A stretch of 9,265 nucleotides of DNA from NCBI GenBank assembly GCA_002308435.1, contig DBUY01000026.1, forward strand, positions 1 to 9,265. The letters run 5' to 3'. The notes beneath the pieces were generated by a model. That model made no database searches. It was not told the origin of the DNA and saw nothing but the letters and a program-made list of their open reading frames with translations. The translations under genes were made by a program, and so were the position numbers. The stretch comes from Proteobacteria bacterium UBA1278. GTDB taxonomy: Bacteria; Pseudomonadota; Gammaproteobacteria; Comchoanobacterales; Comchoanobacteraceae. Numbering within the stretch: position 1 is the stretch's first letter; the number at the start of each line of letters is the position of its first letter. Below are positions 1-6,406 of the stretch, one piece after another.

Positions 1-60
1 AGTTGTTAACGCAGCTTCGGACTGAAAAATTCGAAAATTTAGTTTCGAAGAAAGAATTCA
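1..60. other. Leftmost flank upstream of tRNA-Glu, no assignable gene
   Basis: These 60 bases hold no complete gene. One plus-strand frame reads eight codons (VVNAASD then TGA at 23-25) and could be the tail of an upstream gene, but that is too short to assign. The stretch is AT-rich near the tRNA and is dominated by the nested inverted repeats listed separately. A TTGTTA at 3-8 could be a -35 element for the tRNA, but I see no good -10 at the right distance, so the tRNA promoter may lie outside the window. Confidence 0.4.
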
Positions 61-64
61 GTCC
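19..64 (+). repeat. Nested inverted repeats in the tRNA-Glu 5' leader
   Basis: An outer 8-bp perfect pairing joins GGACTGAA (19-26) with TTCAGTCC (57-64). It encloses an inner 7-bp perfect hairpin, TTCGAAA (30-36) with TTTCGAA (43-49), loop of six bases. The 3' arm of the outer stem includes the first four bases of the tRNA (61-64). The leader could therefore pair with the 5' acceptor strand in the unprocessed precursor. No run of T follows, so it does not look like an intrinsic terminator of an upstream gene. The pairing is seen directly; any role in processing is inference. Confidence 0.6.
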
Positions 65-133
65 CCCTCGTCTAGAGGCCTAGGACACCGCCCTTTCACG
101 GCGGTAACAGGGGTTCGAATCCCCTTGGGGATG
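61..133 (+). tRNA. tRNA-Glu, anticodon UUC
   Basis: A 73-base cloverleaf almost identical to E. coli tRNA-Glu. It has a D arm with the AGAGGCC stretch, an anticodon stem CCGCC/GGCGG with TTC at 95-97, and a T arm AGGGG-TTCGAAT-CCCCT. It should decode GAA and GAG codons and, as in other bacteria, may also supply Glu-tRNA for tetrapyrrole synthesis. The acceptor stem is imperfect: position 7 is C (base 67) facing U at position 66 (base 126), and position 1 G (base 61) pairs with U72 (base 132) as a wobble. The 3' CCA is not encoded, since the bases after the discriminator G133 are GATT. The tRNA identity is secure. Whether this copy is fully functional or a degrading duplicate cannot be decided here. 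Confidence 0.93.
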
Positions 134-142
134 GATTATTCC

Positions 143-170
143 TGCACACTCTGTGCATCTGTGCTATATC
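143..170 (+). promoter_or_regulatory. Possible promoter for the glutathione peroxidase gene
   Basis: A TGCACA at 143-148 matches four of six -35 consensus bases. After a 16-base spacer comes TATATC at 165-170, preceded by TG at 162-163, an extended -10 arrangement. Transcription would start near 177, inside the inverted repeat at 172-192. The -35 copy is itself half of a 6-bp inverted repeat (TGCACA 143-148 with TGTGCA 152-157). The gene could instead be read through from the tRNA promoter. This is a visual match only. Confidence 0.3.
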
Positions 171-171
171 A

Positions 172-192
172 CTGTCGTTTGATTAACGACAG
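172..192 (+). repeat. Perfect 8-bp inverted repeat just before the peroxidase start
   Basis: CTGTCGTT (172-179) and AACGACAG (185-192) are perfectly complementary around a five-base loop TGATT. The repeat ends four bases before the chosen ATG at 197, occupying the position where a Shine-Dalgarno sequence would be expected; no good one is seen. It could be an operator overlapping the transcript start, an mRNA hairpin limiting ribosome access, or a 3' boundary for the tRNA transcript. There is no T tract, so it is not a standard terminator. Confidence 0.6.
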
Positions 193-196
193 CATC

Positions 197-694
197 ATGT
201 ACATACACCATATCTACGACATAGATCTCTGTGACCATTCCGGCAAGATCTTACGGATGAAGAACTATGAGGGCCATATTATCATGGTCGTTAATATTGC
301 GTCTGAGTGCGGATTCAACGAACAACTTGAGGAAATGGAGCTGTGTTTTCAGCTGTTCAAGGACTACCGCTTTACTATTCTTGCATTCCCCAGCGATCAA
401 TTTAACCAGGAACCTCTTGATGATGACGAGATCGTCATGCACAACGAGGCACGATTTCCTGTCACCTATCCATTGTTCCCAAAAGTGATGGTAAACGGCA
501 AACAGGCACATCCACTGTTTCGCTACCTGACTAATGCATTGCCTGGTTTTCTCGGTACGCAATCAGTCAAATGGAATTTCACGAAATTTATTATTGATCG
601 AACGGGTAAGCCAGTGCGGCGATTTTCGCCCATCACAAATATGGAGATTGTGAGCGAATATATCGCCAATCTCATTGAGCAGCAACCTCGCTAG
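197..694 (+). CDS. Glutathione peroxidase-like thiol peroxidase (BtuE/GPx family)
   Basis: A 165-residue cytoplasmic protein, the normal length for bacterial GPx, that should reduce hydrogen peroxide or organic and lipid hydroperoxides with a thiol donor. Family blocks appear in order: an N-terminal strand (IYDIDLCDHSG), the peroxidatic block NIASECGF with Cys38, a FPSDQF block with Gln68, VTYPLFPKVMVNG, and the VKWNFTKF block with Trp126 and Asn127. The catalytic Cys-Gln-Trp-Asn tetrad is therefore complete. The second cysteine usual in FPCNQF is Ser66, and the usual resolving-cysteine position (EIxxxC) is Asn83. The only other cysteines are Cys12 and Cys50. The frame stays open upstream to a TTG at 125 and an ATG at 131, but both lie within the tRNA; ATG 197 matches the family N-terminus. 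No signal peptide is seen. It converges on gdhB with a 13-base gap. Confidence 0.9.
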   Translation: MYIHHIYDIDLCDHSGKILRMKNYEGHIIMVVNIASECGFNEQLEEMELCFQLFKDYRFTILAFPSDQFNQEPLDDDEIVMHNEARFPVTYPLFPKVMVNGKQAHPLFRYLTNALPGFLGTQSVKWNFTKFIIDRTGKPVRRFSPITNMEIVSEYIANLIEQQPR

Positions 695-707
695 ACTCTG
701 TCTCCGA

Positions 708-3700
708 TTAGACCTCTATTCCGGCGGTCATTGCATCGCACAATGTCTTGAGCCGGAGTATTGCAACACTAAACACTGAAAAACTGAGTCGATTGAGAGA
801 TTGCATATGCGCAATGGTTCGCATCCAGTCGTCATAGACTGTTTGCTGACGCTCAACAATGCCGGCAAGGCCACGGTCAATTTCGTCAATATGAAAAGCG
901 CGTATTTGGCTGAATAAGCTATTGACTAACACGCGTTGGTAACGATCTATATCTGCCATTGTTGCCCGCCGACCGATTTGTGTCCAGATCGAATCAATTT
1001 GGTAGTTGTTTACCTGTTCTCGTAGCCAGTTGATTTGCCATTGTGCACCTATCCAGTAGTATACTTTCATAAACCGTTCAATTTTTCCGGTTGATTGCTT
1101 CAGCGCCCATACAATATTCAAAAGACAACTGCTGTGTTGCGCATGTGCGATAATGTTTGCAACTTGTTGATCGGCACCACATTGAACTAGTATTCTATGA
1201 TTTTCAGTGATCTCCTCTTGCTCATCCTCATTGGCATACTGAGCGACTGCTTGACTCATTATTTCAACTGGCACAGTAAAGATCTCAGCGATACTCTTGA
1301 TCGATTCACCACTATCTAAGTCAATATTCTGCACCAACCACCATGCGGCATTACACAGCAGCTCTCGTACTTTCCTAAATAGCGAGAGTGCGATCACCGC
1401 ATCCGAGTGATATACCTGTTCAACGATAAAATTTAATGCAGGTCGCAATTGAAAAATCTCGAGGGCGATAAAATACGCCTTGACAGCTCGCACAGGTGAG
1501 CAACGTGTCTCATCATACATTTGCTGTATAAATGTTAGCCCCATGTCGTTGATGCAGATATCACTGATTTCTGTCGCGATAATTTCCCGTCGCAGTGCGT
1601 GTTGCATCAGGCTATTGTTGTATTTTGTTGCCATCTCACTTGGGAATGCGTGGTATAGATACAGTAAGCAATAGGGATCGTCGACGAGTGAGCTCTTTAG
1701 AAGCTCGCGCACCAATAGCGTTTTTGTATGCGCATATAGAATTGCCAATTCAGGTCGCACTAGTGATTTACCGGCGGTTTGTCTTGAGACCAGGGTTCGC
1801 TCAGTAGGTAATTTATCGACTACTGGATTTGATATGTTCTCCTTTTCAAGATACCGAATATACCGACTTGAAATCTCCAATGAGCTTTCTGCCTGCTGCT
1901 CTGCTGCACTCAGTGAAAAGTTCTGCTTGGTCACACTCTGAAGTATCATTGTCTCCACAGCTGTCTGTAATGCGGTCAGAAGTGCGTTTCGGTCTGCAGC
2001 AACAATATCACCCTCACGCACCAGCTGATTGAGTCCAATTTTGATGTTCACCTCAATATCACTGCAGGAGACGCCGCCGACGTTGTCAATAAAGTCAGTA
2101 TTGACCATCCCACCGTTGAGGGCGTATTCAACACGTGCGCGCTGTGTTACACCGAGATTTCCGCCCTCTGCAATCACGCGGGCTCGCACCTCAGTGGCGT
2201 CTACTCGAGCACCGTCATTGGCAATATCTTGGACATCAGCATCTGTTTCTGTACTGGCACGAATGTATGTGCCAATCCCGCCATTCCACAATAGATCTAC
2301 CTCAGCAGACAATATATATCGAATGAGCTCGTTGGGTGTTAGCATTTTTTCATCAACGCCGAGTAGCTCACGCATTTCGTCAGTGAGCTGAACATATTTA
2401 TCGTTGCGATTGAAGACGCCTCCACCAGTTGATATGAGTCCTGGTTTATAGTCTGCCCAACTACTCTGATTAAGCTGAAATAACCGCTTACGCTCCTGAA
2501 AGGCCTTTTTACGTTCTGGTTTTGGGTCGACAAAAATATGGCGGTGATCAAACGCAGCTAGCAGACTGATGTGTTGAGAAAGCAGCATTCCATTACCGAA
2601 TACATCTCCACTCATGTCACCGATGCCAACGACTGTAAAATGATCGTGATCAGGATTAATCCCTAATGTTGCAAAGTGCCAGCGGACTGATTGCCAGGCA
2701 CCTTTTGCTGTGATACCAAGTTTTTTGTGATCATAACCATGTTCACCGCCAGAGGCAAAGGCATCGCTTAACCAGAATCCGCGTGCCTGTGCAAGCGCAT
2801 TCGCAGTATCTGAGTACGTAGCCGTTCCCTTATCCGCTGCAACAACAAAATACGGATCTTGCTCATCGTAAATCATCATATTGTCTGGCTGTATCACATC
2901 ACCATGATGATAATTGTCGGAGATTTCAAGAATACTTCCAATAAATATCTTATAGCATGCTAGGCCTTCCGCGTTATACGCTTCTCGTGACATAGACGTG
3001 TCCAGGAGCTTAGGGACAAAGACGCCTTTTGCCCCATCTGGGACAATGACCGCATTTTTTAACTGCTGTGCATGCATGAGACCAAGCACTTCTGTTCGGT
3101 AGTCTTCAAGTCGATTTGACCAGCGAATGCCGCCACGGGAAATATGACTCATCCTTAGGTGGGTTCCGACAACACGATGCGAGAACACAAAAGCCTCGTA
3201 GCGTGGCACTGGTAGCGGCATGTTCGCAATCTGGTTAGGCTGGAGCTTTAAAACGAGTGCTTGCTGATCGGGGCAAAAAAAGTTTGTGCGCACGGTTGCA
3301 AGTATTGTTGATAGTAATCGTCTATACACCTTGTCTTCATTTATACTGGCTACTTCTTCTAGGTCGGTTTCAAACTTTTTGACCAGCGCGTGTTGATTTG
3401 TTGGATTTTCGGTACTCGAAAAGCGCGCCGTAAAGATAGTGAGTAAGCACGCGCTTAGAGCCGGATAGCGAATAACAGTTTGTAGCATAAACTCTGTACT
3501 CAGCGAGAACTGCGTCTGTTTGGCATAGTAAATGAGTGCTCTGAGGACATTGATTTGATTGAAGCCAATATCGGTCGTGATCAATAACTGATTGAGAACA
3601 TCGCTTTGTGCTGTCTTTTTCAACACCTCTTTGATGCACTTAATCATTTCTTGTCTACGCTGAGTTGATGGCTGAACATCAGGCATAACTGGGCTAACGT

Positions 3701-5537
3701 GTAAATCAATGATGCTGTAGAAACGACTTGGATCATTAACGTCAGATAGTTGCGCGCTATTCTCGCGGATTACTGATAAGCCGATATTCTCTAAAATCGG
3801 TAATATATCACTCAGAATGACTTCCATATTGACCTGGTAAATTTTGAGTGACCAGCTTGCTTGTGCTTGTCGATAGACTGACGGCGCATCACAGAATTTT
3901 ATCAGCATCTCAGGGTCACTCACTGGCTTGATAATTTCCAGGCTTGCAATATCGTCTAGAACTTGAGCACCGCGGTATTTAGCTCGGTATTTGCTACCAA
4001 AAAATTCTCGGTAGGTCATCAGTATATTGAAATCTAATCCCTTTGGATCTGCACGATAAGCAGTCATCACGCTGTCCCACCAGGGGGTAGCGATCTCTGT
4101 AATTTTATCTTCGATTTTACGCGCTGTACTGGCGTTAATCTTTGAATCGGGATTTAATTGTATGGACAGATACATACTGACCTGGTCTACGTCAGTAAAA
4201 TTAGAAACCCAGTCAACAACCTCACCAGCGAACACATCCGTAACGATTTTCCTAATTTTTGTAGCAACGTAGGAATTATAATAATCGCGCGGCATCAACA
4301 AGGTGAGCGTGTAGAAAGCACCTAGTATGTCGCGCCTAATGATTGCTCTTGTCTCACGTAATCCTTTCACAGCTAGCTGCGCAAGCGCGTTCTTTTTCAA
4401 TTCGGTGACGGTGCACTGAAATAGCTCATCAGTCGGTATGTTTTTTAGGATATGCGTCAGTGATTTGTTCGAGTAACGAGATTTCAACTTGGCCTGAGTC
4501 ACAACATCTTTAATCTTTTCACCGATCCAGGGAATCTTGCTTGGATCGGCATCGTATGCCTCGCTACTGAGTAATCCAAGAAAGCGCACCTCGCCAATAA
4601 TCTCACCGCTCTTATCGAGCATTCTCAAGACAAACAAGTCAGCATAGATATCACGGTGAATACCGCATTTCATGGTTGATTTGGTCATGTAGAAAAGATT
4701 GTTTTCTACATGCTTCTGAATATCATGTAATTGCTTCTCTTGATAGATGAAGTCTTCACTACTCTCGAGTCGTTTACTCTTCATGACACCAAGCGCATTG
4801 CTGCGGTCGCGGCGAAATTTCCTTGCGCCCCCGACTCCCGTTAATGAATAGCAGCGTGCGCCTAAATAGGTATAATACGCATGCATCCAATCCATGAAGG
4901 CGACTACCTGATCGTATTTTTTGGCTTTTGAGGGTGACTTGCTCGCATGCTTCCATGTCTCTACAACCTCCATCATCAGCGCCTGCATTTGCTGCCAGTC
5001 CTGAACGGCATCAGCGACATCTGACAAAACTGCATGTAATGCTGTGCTGAGCTGTTGCTTTTCTTCATGAGAGATTTGACTGAGTTTGAAGATAGAAACC
5101 AGTTCCTTCTTTCTATCTGCGTCATCTGCTGAGAATGGGATGAGACAACCACTCTCATCGCGGCTGAGGTCTAGCTGTGCGATGTTATAGAATTTTTGGA
5201 TTGGGATTGAGGCTGCATTTATGGTTATGCGTATAGTGTCAACAACAAATGGGTGATCAACCATGTTTAGAAGCAAAAAGGTGCTTTGCTCATTTCCTGT
5301 CTCGGCATCATGAAATTCTACCGATACCGATTCAGAGCGCACTTGAACCAGTTGCCATGACCATGTCACTAAGTGTTCTATGATTGCATTTTCAGTGTTC
5401 TGGTCTGCGCGGCTTTCCAGACCGTTCACAATTTCACGCGCAAATAAACTAAACTGTGCTGAGTTCGCAATCTTGGTTGTTTTCTTGATGCGATCAATGA
5501 GAGCGAGAATGTGATCAATTGAGGTAGGTTTTGACAT
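708..5537 (-). CDS. gdhB: Large NAD-specific glutamate dehydrogenase (180 kDa class)
   Basis: The 1609-residue protein has the usual length of this family (Bac_GDH). It oxidises L-glutamate to 2-oxoglutarate and ammonium with NAD+, mainly for glutamate catabolism, as a cytoplasmic homo-oligomer. The N-terminal regulatory half shows DHPFVVDTIRI (about 94-104) and TKSTMKCGIHRD (from 286). The catalytic part has SRGGIRWSNRLEDYRTEV (from 800), QLKNAVIVPDGAKGVF (825-840), AADKGTA (900-906), FWLSDAFASGGEHGYDHKK, GDMSGDVFGN (973-982, dinucleotide-binding region), LLWNGGIGTY and EGGNLGVTQRAR (1124-1135). The frame is uninterrupted. Val839 and Asp834 sit in a loop that I recall as VPxGAKGGF in relatives. 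ATG 5537 is the first start, but its Shine-Dalgarno is weak. A promoter at 5613-5642 and a hairpin at 5548-5569 precede it. The response regulator is divergent and the peroxidase gene convergent. Confidence 0.97.
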   Translation of the reverse strand: MSKPTSIDHILALIDRIKKTTKIANSAQFSLFAREIVNGLESRADQNTENAIIEHLVTWSWQLVQVRSESVSVEFHDAETGNEQSTFLLLNMVDHPFVVDTIRITINAASIPIQKFYNIAQLDLSRDESGCLIPFSADDADRKKELVSIFKLSQISHEEKQQLSTALHAVLSDVADAVQDWQQMQALMMEVVETWKHASKSPSKAKKYDQVVAFMDWMHAYYTYLGARCYSLTGVGGARKFRRDRSNALGVMKSKRLESSEDFIYQEKQLHDIQKHVENNLFYMTKSTMKCGIHRDIYADLFVLRMLDKSGEIIGEVRFLGLLSSEAYDADPSKIPWIGEKIKDVVTQAKLKSRYSNKSLTHILKNIPTDELFQCTVTELKKNALAQLAVKGLRETRAIIRRDILGAFYTLTLLMPRDYYNSYVATKIRKIVTDVFAGEVVDWVSNFTDVDQVSMYLSIQLNPDSKINASTARKIEDKITEIATPWWDSVMTAYRADPKGLDFNILMTYREFFGSKYRAKYRGAQVLDDIASLEIIKPVSDPEMLIKFCDAPSVYRQAQASWSLKIYQVNMEVILSDILPILENIGLSVIRENSAQLSDVNDPSRFYSIIDLHVSPVMPDVQPSTQRRQEMIKCIKEVLKKTAQSDVLNQLLITTDIGFNQINVLRALIYYAKQTQFSLSTEFMLQTVIRYPALSACLLTIFTARFSSTENPTNQHALVKKFETDLEEVASINEDKVYRRLLSTILATVRTNFFCPDQQALVLKLQPNQIANMPLPVPRYEAFVFSHRVVGTHLRMSHISRGGIRWSNRLEDYRTEVLGLMHAQQLKNAVIVPDGAKGVFVPKLLDTSMSREAYNAEGLACYKIFIGSILEISDNYHHGDVIQPDNMMIYDEQDPYFVVAADKGTATYSDTANALAQARGFWLSDAFASGGEHGYDHKKLGITAKGAWQSVRWHFATLGINPDHDHFTVVGIGDMSGDVFGNGMLLSQHISLLAAFDHRHIFVDPKPERKKAFQERKRLFQLNQSSWADYKPGLISTGGGVFNRNDKYVQLTDEMRELLGVDEKMLTPNELIRYILSAEVDLLWNGGIGTYIRASTETDADVQDIANDGARVDATEVRARVIAEGGNLGVTQRARVEYALNGGMVNTDFIDNVGGVSCSDIEVNIKIGLNQLVREGDIVAADRNALLTALQTAVETMILQSVTKQNFSLSAAEQQAESSLEISSRYIRYLEKENISNPVVDKLPTERTLVSRQTAGKSLVRPELAILYAHTKTLLVRELLKSSLVDDPYCLLYLYHAFPSEMATKYNNSLMQHALRREIIATEISDICINDMGLTFIQQMYDETRCSPVRAVKAYFIALEIFQLRPALNFIVEQVYHSDAVIALSLFRKVRELLCNAAWWLVQNIDLDSGESIKSIAEIFTVPVEIMSQAVAQYANEDEQEEITENHRILVQCGADQQVANIIAHAQHSSCLLNIVWALKQSTGKIERFMKVYYWIGAQWQINWLREQVNNYQIDSIWTQIGRRATMADIDRYQRVLVNSLFSQIRAFHIDEIDRGLAGIVERQQTVYDDWMRTIAHMQSLNRLSFSVFSVAILRLKTLCDAMTAGIEV
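720..757. repeat. Two-stem inverted repeat at the convergent gene ends
   Basis: An outer 6-bp pairing (TCCGGC 720-725 with GCCGGA 752-757) encloses an inner 5-bp one (CATTG 729-733 with CAATG 741-745). It lies in the last codons of gdhB and about 25 bases beyond the peroxidase stop, so it could help end plus-strand transcripts. No T tract follows on either strand, so it is at best a weak or factor-dependent site. It may be chance within coding sequence. Confidence 0.25.
4686..4712. repeat. Perfect 11-bp inverted repeat inside gdhB
   Basis: The arms CATGTAGAAAA (4686-4696) and TTTTCTACATG (4702-4712) pair perfectly around a five-base loop, GATTG. The repeat covers exactly nine whole codons of gdhB, residues 276-284 (HVENNLFYM). 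It would form a stable hairpin in the mRNA or a small cruciform in DNA. Stems this long and exact are not expected by chance at a rate near one per window. Function unknown. Confidence 0.65.
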
Positions 5538-5547
5538 ACGGATCTGG

Positions 5548-5569
5548 CGTGAAACTTGATCGTTTCACG
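5548..5569 (-). promoter_or_regulatory. 8-bp inverted repeat in the gdhB leader (operator or mRNA hairpin)
   Basis: CGTGAAAC (5548-5555) and GTTTCACG (5562-5569) are perfectly complementary around a six-base loop, TTGATC. The repeat ends ten bases before the gdhB start codon. It lies downstream of the predicted gdhB transcription start near 5606, so it would be in the leader RNA. It could be a repressor operator or a hairpin affecting ribosome binding. No matching regulator can be named from the sequence. Confidence 0.5.
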
Positions 5570-5612
5570 ATAAATCAATTCACCTGGCAGTTCAAGCGTA
5601 AACTCTGTCTAT

Positions 5613-5642
5613 ATTATGGTTAAATTAACAACATTATGACAA
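5613..5642 (-). promoter_or_regulatory. Predicted promoter of gdhB
   Basis: Read on the minus strand, TTGTCA (5642-5637) matches five of six -35 bases. CATAAT (5618-5613) matches five of six -10 bases, with an 18-base spacer. Transcription would begin near 5606, leaving a leader of roughly 70 bases. The spacer contains the palindrome listed at 5619-5629. This is a visual match, not a measured start. Confidence 0.55.
5619..5629. promoter_or_regulatory. 11-base palindrome in the gdhB promoter spacer
   Basis: GTTAAATTAAC is symmetric about its central A and sits between the -35 and -10 of the predicted gdhB promoter, a common place for a repressor site. Its TTAA halves loosely recall the TTAA-containing half sites of PmrA/QseB-type regulators, but their spacing and orientation here do not match a standard direct-repeat box. 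The candidate binder is therefore open. Confidence 0.35.
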
Positions 5643-5669
5643 AAAAACAGTCATTTCGCATCATCATCC

Positions 5670-5697
5670 TTGCTTTTGAAAAGATTTAATATATAAT
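5670..5697 (+). promoter_or_regulatory. Predicted promoter of the two-component operon
   Basis: TATAAT at 5692-5697 is a perfect -10 element. TTGCTT at 5670-5675 gives a -35 with the TTG core after a 16-base spacer. Transcription would start near 5704, about 26 bases before the GTG start. A TTTAAT at 5685-5690 followed five bases later by ATTCAT (5696-5701) is a weak direct-repeat match to PmrA/QseB half sites, which would fit autoregulation; only the first half is good. Confidence 0.6.
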
Positions 5698-5720
5698 TCA
5701 TCTGAGAGAAATAATAAAAC

Positions 5721-5724
5721 GGAG
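5721..5724 (+). promoter_or_regulatory. Ribosome binding site deciding the GTG start of the response regulator
   Basis: GGAG lies five bases upstream of GTG 5730. Because the start is not ATG, this spacing and the conserved MRILLIEDD N-terminus together fix it. Confidence 0.75.
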
Positions 5725-5729
5725 CTACT

Positions 5730-6404
5730 GTGAGAATATTATTAATAGAAGACGATCAACTACTCGGAGATGCCATTTTATCAGGGCTAAAACAGCACCA
5801 CTATGCCGTAGATTGGCTCACTGATGGTGATGTTGCTTTGCAAGCACTGAATAACCCGGCACAAAAGCGCGCATTTGATGCAATCGTTCTCGATCTTGGC
5901 TTACCAAAGCGCTCTGGCTTGGATATCCTTAAAGCGATACGTAAGCAGGGACTTACTACACCTGTTTTAATTTTGACGGCACGCAATAGTATCCAGGACA
6001 AGGTCAATGGGCTTGACCTTGGTGCGGATGATTATCTGACGAAACCTTTTGATCTATCAGAACTGTGTGCGCGGATCCGCTCAATCACACGTCGTGGAGA
6101 ACAGCAGCCAGCACACGCGAAACTTTCCTTGGGACAGGTCGTCATTGATCAAGCTGCCCATAAAGTTTTCATCAAAGACCAGTGTGTTGAATTTTCTCGT
6201 CGCGAGTTTTCATTACTCAGCAAATTAATCGAGCAAACAGGTAAGGTAGTGACCCGTGATGTGTTATCGCAAGCACTTTATGGTTGGGGCGATGATGTAG
6301 ATAGTAATGCGATCGAAGTCCACATTCACCACATTCGCAAAAAAGTGACAGATGCCATTTCAATCAAAACTATACGTGGTGTTGGCTATATTGCTGAAGA
6401 TTAA
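5730..6404 (+). CDS. qseB: OmpR-family response regulator, QseB-like
   Basis: A 224-residue cytoplasmic DNA-binding regulator, activated by phosphate transfer from the kinase encoded just downstream. The receiver domain (about 1-117) has acidic residues Glu7, Asp8 and Asp9, phospho-acceptor Asp55 (IVLDLGLP), Thr83 (ILTAR) and Lys105 (TKPF). The C-terminal winged helix (about 127-222) has FSRREFSLLSKL, LYGWGDDVDSNAIEVHIHHI and the closing TIRGVGYI. The SNAIEVHIHHIRKK stretch closely resembles E. coli QseB and also fits PmrA, so the subfamily name is a best match rather than proof. Translation starts at a GTG with GGAG five bases upstream. A strong promoter precedes it, and gdhB is divergent. 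The sensor gene begins two bases after its stop. Target genes cannot be read from the sequence. Confidence 0.92.
   Translation: MRILLIEDDQLLGDAILSGLKQHHYAVDWLTDGDVALQALNNPAQKRAFDAIVLDLGLPKRSGLDILKAIRKQGLTTPVLILTARNSIQDKVNGLDLGADDYLTKPFDLSELCARIRSITRRGEQQPAHAKLSLGQVVIDQAAHKVFIKDQCVEFSRREFSLLSKLIEQTGKVVTRDVLSQALYGWGDDVDSNAIEVHIHHIRKKVTDAISIKTIRGVGYIAED
5999..6021 (+). repeat. 9-bp inverted repeat inside the response regulator gene
   Basis: CAAGGTCAA (5999-6007) and TTGACCTTG (6013-6021) pair perfectly around a five-base loop, TGGGC. It encodes part of the conserved KVNGLDLGADDY region of the receiver domain, so protein constraint and codon choice are enough to explain it. It would still fold in the mRNA. 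Confidence 0.45.
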
Positions 6405-6406
6405 AC

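Noticed and set aside
2..25. Possible C-terminal tail (VVNAASD) of an upstream gene
   Set aside because: Eight codons are too few to support a coding call, and no family can be recognised.
125..196. Upstream extension of the peroxidase frame to TTG 125 or ATG 131
   Set aside because: Both starts lie within the tRNA 3' end, the extra 24 residues do not resemble the family, and residues from ATG 197 align with the normal GPx N-terminus.
2029..2391. 120-residue plus-strand open frame inside gdhB
   Set aside because: It is antisense to the most conserved catalytic part of gdhB, has no ribosome binding site, and is rich in Ser, Pro and Arg as expected of a shadow frame.
2499..2508. AAAGGCCTTT palindrome inside gdhB
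   Set aside because: A ten-base palindrome without a loop in coding sequence is expected by chance in a window this size, and nothing ties it to a function.
5685..5701. PmrA/QseB direct-repeat box overlapping the operon -10
   Set aside because: Only the first half site (TTTAAT) is good; the second (ATTCAT) matches four of six bases in an AT-rich stretch, so I mention it only as a weak hint in the promoter entry.
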